DNA of 16,330 nt. Origin: Leptofilum sp050292445. GTDB taxonomy: Bacteria > Chloroflexota > Anaerolineae > Promineifilales > Promineifilaceae. Shown here one piece after another: positions 1 to 7,242 of the stretch. The notes beneath the pieces are model-generated. The model did no database searches and was not told the DNA's origin. It saw only the letters and a program-made list of their open reading frames with translations. Position 1 is the first letter of the stretch, and each line of letters opens with the position of its first letter. The position numbers and the translations under genes are program-made. The stretch spans positions 1 through 16,330 of the forward strand of contig JBNKLQ010000128.1 of NCBI GenBank assembly GCA_050292445.1, given 5' to 3'.

Positions 1-591
1 CGTGGCAGCGAAGATTTTATGCACGGTCTGATGCTGTTTGCCGATGAGTCCACAATGCTGGGCTATGCCAGCGATCATATCAAAGTAGAGTGGTATCCCG
101 CTGATTTTTACATGATCGAGCAAGGTGAACCGGCCACGGCCCTCTATTTGCTGCTGTCTGGCAGCGTCAATGTTTTGCGTGAAGATGACGATGGCAACCT
201 CATGCTGCTGGCAACTTTAGGGCCGGGCACCTTTATCGGCGATACCGGGATTGCCTATGGCCAGCCGCGCAACGCCCATGTGGTGGCGGTGCGCCACGCA
301 ACCTGCCTTGTTTTCTCCCCTGGTAAGCCCACCAACTTTGCGGGTCGGGGCGAGGAAGCCCAGTTTGCCGCTGAGGAGATGAATGCTTACGGGGAGCAGC
401 AAGTGGCTACCCTGTGCATTGACGTCTCGGACTTCATTGAGCAGAAGATGCTGGCCCTTACCAAGCATCGCACGCAGTATCCTGTCGAGCCAGATATGTT
501 CCCCCACACGTTCTTAAATGCGTTAATGGGACGCGAATATTTTGTGCAAATCGATCAGCCGCGCGTCCTGGAAACGACGTTGTTTCCCTGA
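1..591 (+). CDS. PIG-L family deacetylase with inserted cyclic-nucleotide-binding domain (3' part of gene)
   Basis: The frame is open from base 1, so the gene very likely starts outside the window; the first internal ATG is at 19. Numbered from that ATG, residues 20-100 form a cNMP-binding beta-roll. It has the 'LYLLLSGSVNV' strand-turn-strand and a phosphate-binding-cassette-like stretch, FIGDTGIAYGQPRNAH (72-87), in which the usual Glu is Asp. Residues 131-178 (IDVSDFIEQKMLALTKHRTQ, then GREYFV) resemble the C-terminal end of PIG-L/LmbE deacetylases, which are Zn-dependent N-acetylglucosaminyl-type amidases. The catalytic AHPDDE part would lie upstream, unseen. My reading is a PIG-L enzyme with a cNMP sensor inserted before its last helices, so that deacetylation could be under nucleotide control. 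The cNMP call is firm and the PIG-L call moderate. It ends 23 bp before the next gene and probably shares its transcript. Confidence 0.7.
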   Translation, partial: RGSEDFMHGLMLFADESTMLGYASDHIKVEWYPADFYMIEQGEPATALYLLLSGSVNVLREDDDGNLMLLATLGPGTFIGDTGIAYGQPRNAHVVAVRHATCLVFSPGKPTNFAGRGEEAQFAAEEMNAYGEQQVATLCIDVSDFIEQKMLALTKHRTQYPVEPDMFPHTFLNALMGREYFVQIDQPRVLETTLFP

Positions 592-614
592 TACCAATAA
601 CTGTAGGAGTCATC

Positions 615-2138
615 ATGTCCACAAACACAACAAAAACCGATCAATCTTCACTTGAATTTACGGCCGAACAGCAGGCCGCCCTTTATGCGCAATTTTTACA
701 GGCTTACCCAACGTACCAGACAACAGCGATGCTGGACGAATGGCGGCAGACGGAATACGGCCGTCTCGACACCCAAAAACAAATCTACCTGGACTATACC
801 GGGGGCGGTCTCTACGCTGAAAGCCAGCTGGAGGCTCACATGACCATCCTCAAAACGCAGGTGCTGGGCAACCCTCACTCCGCCAACCCCACCTCCATGG
901 CCATGACAGACCTGGTGGAAGGCACCCGTGCCTTCATCTTGCGTTACTTTAACGCATCTCCAACTGAGTACATCGTCGTCTTTACTCAAAACGCCAGCGG
1001 GGCATTGAAGCTGGTCGGGGAGGCATATCCTTTTGAGGAAGGCAGCCAATATCTGCTCACCTACGACAATCACAACTCTGTCAACGGTATTCGCGAATTT
1101 GCCCGGGATAAAGACGCAACGTTTACCTATGTGCCGCTCACCACGCCAGAACTGCGCATCGATGAAGGCAAGCTAGACGATTTGCTGGCAGCAGCCAACC
1201 CAGCCAAGCCGAATCTATTCGCCTTCCCGGCTCAGTCTAACTTCTCCGGCGTCAAACATCCGCTGAGTCTGGTTTCATTGGCCCAAGAAAAAGGGTGGGA
1301 CGTCTGTTTAGACGCCGCTGCTTTTGTCCCAACCAATCAGCTTGATCTTAGCCAGGTTAAGCCAGAATTTGTGGCGATGTCGTTTTACAAAATGTTTGGC
1401 TATCCCACTGGATTGGGGGCGCTGTTTATTCGCAAATCGGTTTTGGGCAAGCTGCATCGCCCCTGGTTTGCCGGGGGCACGGTGAACTTTGTCAGCGCGC
1501 AGGCCAAAGCCCATATCTTGTCACAAAATGAAGCTGCGTTTGAGGATGGCACGGTCAATTATCTCAACATTCCGGCCATTCAGATTGGGCTGGAACATTT
1601 GCAAAAGGTGGGGATGGACGTAATTGGCGAGCGGGTGCGTTGCCTGACGGGTTGGTTGGTTGATCAGCTGATGCAGCTCAGGCATGAAAACGGCCGTCCC
1701 ATGATCCGTATCTATGGCCCCAACAACACCCACATGCGCGGCGGCACCGTCACCCTAAACTTTTACGATCCCGATGGGCACCTGCTTGACTACCGCCGCA
1801 TCGAAGAATTAGCCAATGGGCAGGGCATCTCCTTGCGCACCGGCTGCTTCTGCAACCCCGGCGCAGGTGAAGTCGCTGAAGGGCTCACCCGTGAAGACAT
1901 GCTGGCCGGTCTGGCTGAATCTGAAGATATGACGCTGCCCCGCTTTATGCAGCTCATCCAGCATCGCGGCAACAAAAGCGCCGGAGCCATTCGCATCTCA
2001 GTCGGCCTGGTTACCAATTTTGCCGATGTTTACCGCTTTATGCAGTTTGCAGCCAGCTTCCGCAACAAAACTAATCTCAACATCGGCCAGGTCACCTTCG
2101 ATATCGAATCTTGCCGCGTCATCCGCGACGGTAGCTGA
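615..2138 (+). CDS. Class V aminotransferase, molybdenum cofactor sulfurase-like (NifS-like domain only)
   Basis: This is a 507-aa fold-type I PLP enzyme related to cysteine desulfurases and closest in motif pattern to the NifS-like domain of Moco sulfurase. Visible motifs are YLDYTGGGLY (58-67), GNPHS (85-89), FTQNAS (123-128), DNHNSV (151-156), Asp233 for the PLP ring nitrogen, and the Schiff-base lysine K259 in SFYKMFG. RTGCFCNPGA (408-417) carries Cys411/Cys413, where the family places its persulfide cysteine. The C-terminal MOSC domain of eukaryotic Moco sulfurases is absent. The ATG is preceded by AGGAG at 5-nt spacing. Substrate is unknown: likely L-cysteine desulfuration, though many bacterial relatives are uncharacterised. 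It directly follows the PIG-L/cNMP gene and ends before a strong terminator. Confidence 0.88.
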   Translation: MSTNTTKTDQSSLEFTAEQQAALYAQFLQAYPTYQTTAMLDEWRQTEYGRLDTQKQIYLDYTGGGLYAESQLEAHMTILKTQVLGNPHSANPTSMAMTDLVEGTRAFILRYFNASPTEYIVVFTQNASGALKLVGEAYPFEEGSQYLLTYDNHNSVNGIREFARDKDATFTYVPLTTPELRIDEGKLDDLLAAANPAKPNLFAFPAQSNFSGVKHPLSLVSLAQEKGWDVCLDAAAFVPTNQLDLSQVKPEFVAMSFYKMFGYPTGLGALFIRKSVLGKLHRPWFAGGTVNFVSAQAKAHILSQNEAAFEDGTVNYLNIPAIQIGLEHLQKVGMDVIGERVRCLTGWLVDQLMQLRHENGRPMIRIYGPNNTHMRGGTVTLNFYDPDGHLLDYRRIEELANGQGISLRTGCFCNPGAGEVAEGLTREDMLAGLAESEDMTLPRFMQLIQHRGNKSAGAIRISVGLVTNFADVYRFMQFAASFRNKTNLNIGQVTFDIESCRVIRDGS

Positions 2139-2154
2139 ACGGTACGCAGTAATT

Positions 2155-2202
2155 GGTAAAAAAAGAGGCGGTTGCTAAAAAGCAGCCGCCTCGCTTGTTT
2201 TA
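2155..2202. terminator. Bidirectional intrinsic terminator between convergent genes
   Basis: Arms GAGGCGG-T-TGCT (2165-2176) and AGCA-G-CCGCCTC (2181-2192) form a 12-bp stem with one G-U pair and an AAAA loop. An A-run precedes it, giving U's on the minus strand, and GCTTGTTTTA follows on the plus strand. It lies between the aminotransferase stop (2138) and the subtilase stop (2227, minus) and can serve both. Confidence 0.85.
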
Positions 2203-2226
2203 TTCAGGTTTGGTTGACATCAGACG

Positions 2227-3756
2227 CTAGTTTTCAAAGGGTTCCAGTCCGACCCAGGAGTAGCCACCGACCCAGGAGTAACCACCGACCCAGGAGTAGC
2301 CGCCGACCCAAGAATAACCACCAACCCAAGAGTAGCCGCCGACCCAAGAGTAGCCGCCGACCCAGGAATAGCCTTCGGTACCAGCCAGCGGTTCGCCATT
2401 TTCATCAACCAGAATAAATTCACCATCGCGGTAAACGACGGGGCCAACATACGGTTCGCCAGGAATCATGCCAGCATTGGCTTCGCCTTCGGCTGGGTCC
2501 AGAACGGCAGCGGGTGCCCAAACGCGTCCGGCCCCTTGCTGGAAGATGCTCCAGGTGAGCGAGCCGTCTTCATAAGCAGCTGGCTGAGCTGAGGCCATGA
2601 GGGCGTATTTCACCTGATTCGGTGTCATCTCTGGATTTTCATCCAGCATCAACGCGATCAAACCAGAGGTAACGGCCGTTGAGGAGGATGTTCCTGCAAT
2701 TTCATAATAGCTGCCCGTAATCCGTGCGTCCCGGTTCGCTTTGGCCCAGGTAGAATTATTGGGTGCCGTGGTTAGCATGTGGGCACCCGGTGCCACAACA
2801 TCTGGCTTCACAAAACCAACTTCGGTGGGGCCAGCGCCGCTAAATGGGGTGATGTAATCATCACTCATGTCATCTGGCGTATAATTGTCGGTAAAGGAGC
2901 CTACCGTAATGACAAAGGGGTCGTTGCCAGGAGCCGCAATGGTCATGGGATCTGGCCCGCCATTACCAGCAGCTGCTACCACCACAATGCCTGCATCCCA
3001 GAGTGCTTCAACCGCCTGGTTGATGGGGTCAGCCCAATAGGGGCTGCTAATGCCGCCTAACAAGGAGAGATTTACCACACGAATGTTGTAGCGATCCTTG
3101 TGTTCCAGAATCCAGTTGAGCCCTTCAATGATGTCTGTATAAGTGCCTTTCCCTTCAGCATCCATAGCCCGAACATCAATAAACTGAACTCTTGGGGCCA
3201 TGCCGATATAGCCGTCCACATCACGGGTGTTGTTGCCAATGAGGCTAGCCATCATGGTGCCGTGGCCGTGTGGGTCGCGCACGTGGGTACCTTCATCCAG
3301 GGCATCGTACTGAGCCGCAATGCGGCGTACGTTCCAGGTGTTACGGGCAATCCCGGTATCGACAATGGCGACGCCTACGCGTTGTCCCGTGACGCGCTCA
3401 TCCCACACCTCATCTACGCCCATCGCATCTGGGAAAGTGGCGTCAATGCGGGTAAGCCGTCTTGTTGAGGCGAAACCGGCAATGTTGGCATCATCATCTT
3501 CATGAAGGGCAACAGTACGCGAATCGGCGGCCACGACATCCAGCATATTTTGCGGGAAGGTGGCTGAAACGGCATTGATAATGGCCAACTGTTCATGCAG
3601 TTCGCCACCGTAAGCGTCTACGATAGATACGGCCGTATCCACATTATCCGCTTGAACCAATACGGAGATCATGGCCGTCCCGCCAGATACAAACGGAACA
3701 GCCAGAAATGCAGTTAATAAAACCAGCAGAGCTGTGAGCGAAAATTTGTACTTCAT
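2227..3756 (-). CDS. Secreted S8 subtilisin-like peptidase with C-terminal GYSWVG hexapeptide tail
   Basis: This is a 509-aa secreted serine endopeptidase. Residues 1-24 are a Lys-containing hydrophobic signal peptide. Residues 28-90 look like an inhibitor-type propeptide. The catalytic domain spans about 120-420: Asp133 in VAIVDTG, His165 in HGHGTMMASLIG, oxyanion Asn265 in AAAGN, and Ser357 in AGTSSSTAVTSG. GTSSS replaces the usual GTSMA, but the nucleophile is present. After a short linker, residues 462-503 are seven exact copies of GYSWVG, followed by LEPFEN and the stop. The same type of repeat ends the small protein at 7021-7242. GGGGAG sits 8 nt before the ATG. An 11-bp inverted repeat lies in the leader. 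The preceding gene on this strand is a membrane histidine kinase, 179 bp away. Protease function is secure; the role of the tail is unknown. Confidence 0.93.
   Translation of the reverse strand: MKYKFSLTALLVLLTAFLAVPFVSGGTAMISVLVQADNVDTAVSIVDAYGGELHEQLAIINAVSATFPQNMLDVVAADSRTVALHEDDDANIAGFASTRRLTRIDATFPDAMGVDEVWDERVTGQRVGVAIVDTGIARNTWNVRRIAAQYDALDEGTHVRDPHGHGTMMASLIGNNTRDVDGYIGMAPRVQFIDVRAMDAEGKGTYTDIIEGLNWILEHKDRYNIRVVNLSLLGGISSPYWADPINQAVEALWDAGIVVVAAAGNGGPDPMTIAAPGNDPFVITVGSFTDNYTPDDMSDDYITPFSGAGPTEVGFVKPDVVAPGAHMLTTAPNNSTWAKANRDARITGSYYEIAGTSSSTAVTSGLIALMLDENPEMTPNQVKYALMASAQPAAYEDGSLTWSIFQQGAGRVWAPAAVLDPAEGEANAGMIPGEPYVGPVVYRDGEFILVDENGEPLAGTEGYSWVGGYSWVGGYSWVGGYSWVGGYSWVGGYSWVGGYSWVGLEPFEN
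2248..2373 (-). repeat. Seven 18-bp units coding GYSWVG
   Basis: Seven perfect tandem hexapeptides are encoded by seven 18-bp units. The units differ from each other only at synonymous third positions: GGC/GGT/GGA, TAC/TAT, TCC/TCT, GTC/GTT. No amino-acid change is seen in 42 residues. The repeat is therefore conserved as peptide, not as DNA. Confidence 0.97.
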
Positions 3757-3776
3757 CTGAATGACTCCCCATTTTT

Positions 3777-3827
3777 CGTAAACAACAATTTAATTTTGGC
3801 CCTTGAAGTAAAAAGATGTTGTTTACG
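3777..3827 (-). promoter_or_regulatory. Perfect 11-bp inverted repeat in leader/operator region of the S8 peptidase
   Basis: CGTAAACAACA (3777-3787) and TGTTGTTTACG (3817-3827) are perfect inverted arms. Their centres are 40 bp apart, roughly four helical turns, ending 20 bp before the subtilase ATG. Either a dimeric regulator binds the two sites and loops or spans them, or the transcript folds a long hairpin just upstream of the ribosome site. No U-run follows, so it is not a simple terminator. The right arm overlaps a box (3810-3824) also found upstream of the histidine kinase gene. Confidence 0.5.
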
Positions 3828-3935
3828 TACTACATATGTTTATCTAAAAATAGTAGATATTGTGAGATAGGCATCCATAATGGTGCCAGAATAGACTCCC
3901 ACGTAACACAAGTATTCGTGAAAAGGGGGTGAAAC

Positions 3936-5510
3936 TCAATAGGAAATAAAGGTTGTGACCCCCCTGTTTTGGGGATCATGGTTGCTCTGTTGGTTGCGCT
4001 GTTTCTTGAGTTCTGTCTGGTTGTTTTTGTTAGGTGGCTTATTCTGAATAATGGGCAAATGCGTAGTAAAGGTGCTGCCTTCTTCCTTTAGGCTCGTGAC
4101 CTCAACATACCCCCCGTGTGCTTCTACCAACGCTTTGGTAATGGCTAGCCCCAAACCTGTTCCTGCTGCCAACTTTTGGTGCGAAGAAACACGGCGAAAA
4201 CGGTCAAAGACAAAGGGTATATCTTCTGATGGAATGCCATAACCAGAATCGCTGATCTGAACACACAATTCATCCTTGCGCGGTTCTAACTTAAGGGTAA
4301 TTGTCCCATTGGCTGGTGTGTACTTGACTGCATTGGTCAATAGATTGCTTAAAATACGTTCCATATGGTGCTGGTCGGCGTAAACAAAGATGTGCATCTC
4401 AAAGCCCATCGTTTGCAGCTCTATTCTTTTGGCGTCTGCCTGGATTTGAATCATCTCAACGACTTTTTGGGCAACAAGAACAAAGTCAAACGTTTCTTTT
4501 TCTATTGGCACTTGTCCATGGTCTTTTAACTTTTCTAGATCCAAAATGTTATTAACAATATCCAAGAGTGTTTCCTGGCTGCGCAATACCGAGTCAATGA
4601 TGTGAGGCTTCTTTGCCAAGATATGGGGATGCTCTTTGAGCATGCTGGCGTACAGATGGGTCGTTGTGATTGGCGACTTCATATCGTGAGATAAAACCGC
4701 CAGAAAAGCATCTTTCTCCTGCATTAGCTTTTGTAACGCTTCTGTGCGTTCAGCCACAATGCCTTCCAAATTGTCCATATGCGTTTGCATTTGGCTCACA
4801 TATAGCCGAAACGCATAAGCAGATAGAACCAGGGGTAAAAAGAAGACAGAAACACCAATCCAGCCGAGCTCCTGAAAAGAAAATGCTAGAAAACCGCCCC
4901 CGACACTGGTTATCAAAATGCCAATAGGAATAGCCCAGGCATTTTCCTTCCAAATGGTAAAGATACGAAACTCTTTGCCATATTGCAGCCGAAGCATGAC
5001 CGTCAGTAGTAAAAGATTTAACTGGTCAGTGACAATGGCCGCCAGCAGCCAGGAAATAATGGTGCCAAACCAGATCCCCATGCCTAACCGATCTATGATA
5101 AATAAATAGACATACCCACCACTGAAAATAGAAATTGTGCTCATGGCCGTATTAAATCCCAGTTGAGGCAAACTCTTTTTCCAATTGATGTCGTCGGCGG
5201 GTTTGATGAGCCATAAGCTCAACATTGTAATGGTTTCAACAAGAACGGCCGCTGCCGGTCCGTAAAAAGGCACAGTGGCCAAACTAATGGCCGGGCTAAT
5301 ATTATAAGTAACGCTAGTTTTGGATTTAATAGTTGCTGTGGTTACCGCAACCTGAGATAGCACACCAAGCAGCATGAATAAGTAGAATATATGTTTATTC
5401 TGAAAGTCAAAATACTGAAGGAACGCCCAGACAAGTAGAATGATTCCAACGCAGTTGATGAAAAATAAGTATTTAAGATGAAGCGGTATTTGACGCAATT
5501 TCTCAATCAT
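3936..5510 (-). CDS. Membrane-bound sensor histidine kinase (intact)
   Basis: This 524-aa protein is counted from the ATG at 5510; an in-frame GTG at 5543 would add 11 residues, and neither start has a clear Shine-Dalgarno. About seven hydrophobic segments fill residues 10-240. A short coiled coil follows (QMQTHMDNLEGIVAERTEAL), then a complete kinase core. That core has an H-box with His275 (LSHDMKSP), an N-box around Asn393 (NLLTNAVKYTP), DSGYG (421-425), an F-box-like FDRFRR, and GTGLGL (450-455). The last 30 residues are polar and rich in Asn and Gln. No response regulator is in the window, so it is an orphan here. It lies between the S41 protease and the subtilase genes, and a 15-bp box upstream recurs before the subtilase. 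This suggests, without proof, that it senses the envelope state and controls these proteases. Its DNA is visibly A+T-richer than the VWA gene. Confidence 0.88.
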   Translation of the reverse strand: MIEKLRQIPLHLKYLFFINCVGIILLVWAFLQYFDFQNKHIFYLFMLLGVLSQVAVTTATIKSKTSVTYNISPAISLATVPFYGPAAAVLVETITMLSLWLIKPADDINWKKSLPQLGFNTAMSTISIFSGGYVYLFIIDRLGMGIWFGTIISWLLAAIVTDQLNLLLLTVMLRLQYGKEFRIFTIWKENAWAIPIGILITSVGGGFLAFSFQELGWIGVSVFFLPLVLSAYAFRLYVSQMQTHMDNLEGIVAERTEALQKLMQEKDAFLAVLSHDMKSPITTTHLYASMLKEHPHILAKKPHIIDSVLRSQETLLDIVNNILDLEKLKDHGQVPIEKETFDFVLVAQKVVEMIQIQADAKRIELQTMGFEMHIFVYADQHHMERILSNLLTNAVKYTPANGTITLKLEPRKDELCVQISDSGYGIPSEDIPFVFDRFRRVSSHQKLAAGTGLGLAITKALVEAHGGYVEVTSLKEEGSTFTTHLPIIQNKPPNKNNQTELKKQRNQQSNHDPQNRGVTTFISY

Positions 5511-5556
5511 GCTGTTTTGCTTCGGAACGGAACCGCAAGTCACCAGTGAAAAGATA

Positions 5557-5578
5557 AAAAAGATGTCGTTTCACATCT
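5557..5578 (-). promoter_or_regulatory. Upstream box and small inverted repeat before histidine kinase gene
   Basis: Bases 5557-5571 match 3810-3824 (upstream of the subtilase) at 14 of 15 positions. Read on the minus strand the common form is AAACRACATCTTTTT. The box starts 47 nt before the kinase ATG and 54 nt before the subtilase ATG. It overlaps an inverted repeat, AGATGT-N6-ACATCT (5561-5578). The rest of 5511-5784 shows no gene and no convincing promoter consensus. Confidence 0.35.
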
Positions 5579-5784
5579 CTCAAAAGTAGGTAAATGAATG
5601 CCCAGACTATTATCCTTATTAACTATAAACTGGTTCTTGGGCAAAAGAATAGATTACTTTAGTTCCTTTCCCTCTGCTTTGGCGGGTAGGTAGTAGGAAA
5701 TTTGGCCTTTTTCACGCTAAATTAATGCCAATAGGCAGATACTGACTTTCACGCTCACTTTTTAGCCTAATGGCGATACGGCCG

Positions 5785-6930
5785 TTATTCTCCATTCCCT
5801 AAGATAAGTTCTAAGGTGGCCTCAAGGGTTTCATCGTTAGATGTGGTTGGATTATCTGGCGCAAAGACAGCAGGAGTAAACCCAATATCCTGATAAGAAA
5901 CGCCACCGGGCGTTGTCCAACGGCCAATGGTATATTCAAAAATATGGTCATCGCTCAGCGGCACAGTATTTTGAATGGTGCCCTTGCCAAATGTGGTGCT
6001 GCCAACTGTCGTACCTCGACCCACTTCCTGAATGCTGGCCGCAACCGTTTCTGCTGCCGAAAACGTAAACTCATTTACCAAAATATATAAAGGAACATCA
6101 GCGGCAACAGCCTCGCCACTCGCCGTGAAAATGCGCATTTCGTCATCTTTTAGCACCACCTGAAACAACGCACCCTCTGCTACAAAGTTGCTTAGAATTT
6201 CCTGGGCTACCGCCATTGAGCCACCCCCATTGGAACGCACATCCCAAATAATTGCCGGTGGCTTTGTGGCCATGATGGCTGTCAAGGCTTCATTAAACAG
6301 CGCTGGAACATTGGTGGTAAATGTATGTTGCGCAATGTATCCTACGCCGTCCTCTAAAACCTCCCATTCCAAAGCAACGCGTTCCTGCCGCACAGGCAAG
6401 AATGTTATAAGTTCACCGTTGCGCTGAATGAGTAGTTCTGCTGGCTCACCTATCGGGCCACGAAACAGCAGGGCAGAACCAGTAACCGTTGTGGCTGCAT
6501 CAACTGGAATACCATCAATAGAAAGCAAAATATCGCCTACTTTGACTCCGGCTGCTTCAGCAGAGCCGCCTTCAATGACGGTTTCAATAAACATTTGGCC
6601 GTCTTCGTTGACGTTGGGAACTAAACCGACATTGCCTGTTTCGCCAGCAAAGTCAGCCTCAAATTTCAATGAACTGGGTGGGGGAATCACAACCGCATAG
6701 GGATCATCTACAATTTCAAGCATCCCTTTAATCCCTGCCAGCGAAAGCTCATTATTGGTTGGCAGCTGTTTGGGGGAATCACGGTGAAGAACCTGGAGAA
6801 CTTCGTCGAATAAAGTTGTCTCTTTGGGGATAAACTGGCTCCTTAAGACCCAGCCAATGATCAACCAGATAAGCGAAATCAGCACAAAGTAAGCAACTTG
6901 GGACAGGTTTTCACGAGAAAAATGTCTCAT
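5785..6930 (-). CDS. S41 family C-terminal processing peptidase (CtpA/Prc-like) with PDZ domain
   Basis: This is a 381-aa protease anchored by one N-terminal membrane helix (11-30), with the remainder outside the membrane. A PDZ domain covers about 92-180 (GGSAEAAGVKVGDILLSIDG at 121-140). The S41 core follows: VRSNGGGS (231-238), nucleophile Ser291 in NEFTFSAAET, and general base Lys316 with Gln320 in FGKGTIQ. The Ser-Lys distance of 25 and Lys-Gln distance of 4 match those of the CtpA Ser-Lys-Gln active site. Family members cut proteins near nonpolar C-termini recognised by PDZ. The gene immediately downstream of the GYLWAG mini-protein gene is therefore a plausible processing enzyme for that tail; this is inference. 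GGAG sits 7 nt before the ATG. A hairpin with a short U-run (6945-6980) separates it from the mini-protein gene, so its expression may depend on readthrough or its own promoter. Confidence 0.93.
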   Translation of the reverse strand: MRHFSRENLSQVAYFVLISLIWLIIGWVLRSQFIPKETTLFDEVLQVLHRDSPKQLPTNNELSLAGIKGMLEIVDDPYAVVIPPPSSLKFEADFAGETGNVGLVPNVNEDGQMFIETVIEGGSAEAAGVKVGDILLSIDGIPVDAATTVTGSALLFRGPIGEPAELLIQRNGELITFLPVRQERVALEWEVLEDGVGYIAQHTFTTNVPALFNEALTAIMATKPPAIIWDVRSNGGGSMAVAQEILSNFVAEGALFQVVLKDDEMRIFTASGEAVAADVPLYILVNEFTFSAAETVAASIQEVGRGTTVGSTTFGKGTIQNTVPLSDDHIFEYTIGRWTTPGGVSYQDIGFTPAVFAPDNPTTSNDETLEATLELILGNGE

Positions 6931-6944
6931 AAATACACTCCAGA

Positions 6945-6980
6945 AACAAAAACGACTGCGCCAAATAAAGCACAGCCGTT
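6945..6980 (-). terminator. Intrinsic terminator/attenuator between mini-protein and S41 genes
   Basis: On the minus strand, AACGGCTGTGC (6980-6970) pairs with GCGCAGTCGTT (6961-6951). The stem is 11 bp with two G-U pairs, with an 8-nt loop and then UUUG. It would end most mini-protein transcripts while letting some continue into the protease gene. Confidence 0.6.
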
Positions 6981-7020
6981 TTCATTTTAAGCAGATGTTT
7001 TCAGTTTACCTGATAGGCTT

Positions 7021-7242
7021 TTACCCAGCCCACAGATAGCCGCCGGCCCAGAGGTACCCACCGGCCCAGAGATAACCCCCAGCCCAGAGGTAGCCACCGG
7101 CCCATAGATACCCACCTACAAGGTTTGAGACGCCTTCGGCGACCGCTTGGAATCCACCACCGGTTGCAAAAAACGAAACGACAGGGACGAGTAAGACTAA
7201 AAGCAACGCAAATAAACTGACATACAGGTAACGCTTGGACAT
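7021..7242 (-). CDS. Small secreted protein with C-terminal GYLWAG hexapeptide repeats
   Basis: This is a 73-aa protein that I do not recognise as a known family. Residues 1-27 are a basic start plus a long hydrophobic segment (SLFALLLVLLVPVVSFF), which is a signal peptide or membrane anchor. A Gly-rich linker of about 16 residues follows (TGGGFQAVAEG, SNLVG). Residues 44-73 are five exact GYLWAG units, and the last Gly is the final residue. The mature part is thus mostly Gly, Tyr, Trp, Leu and Ala and almost uncharged. GAGGAG lies 8 nt before the ATG at 7242. An in-frame TTG at 7248 is too close to that site to be the start. The tail parallels the GYSWVG tail of the subtilase. Downstream on the strand come a terminator-like hairpin and the S41 protease. 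A structural, anchoring or self-assembling envelope peptide is possible; a bacteriocin is less likely. Confidence 0.8.
   Translation of the reverse strand: MSKRYLYVSLFALLLVLLVPVVSFFATGGGFQAVAEGVSNLVGGYLWAGGYLWAGGYLWAGGYLWAGGYLWAG
7024..7113 (-). repeat. Five 18-bp units coding GYLWAG
   Basis: The five units encode identical hexapeptides with strongly shuffled synonymous codons: all of GGG, GGT and GGC for Gly, TAT/TAC, CTA/CTC/CTG, GCC/GCT. No two units are identical in DNA, yet no residue changes. This argues for old repeats under strong selection on the peptide. Confidence 0.95.

Noticed and set aside
2248..2373. CRISPR-like array of 18-bp repeats
   Set aside because: There are no spacers; the units are contiguous, in frame and code a perfect peptide repeat.
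2172..2417. Open plus-strand frame coding a protein rich in Arg-Pro-Arg-Ser repeats
   Set aside because: It is the antisense of the GYSWVG codons; it has no ribosome site and overlaps the terminator and the subtilase gene.
7021..7242. Double-glycine-leader bacteriocin
   Set aside because: The N-terminus is a long hydrophobic segment, not a charged leader; no C39 transporter or immunity gene is nearby.
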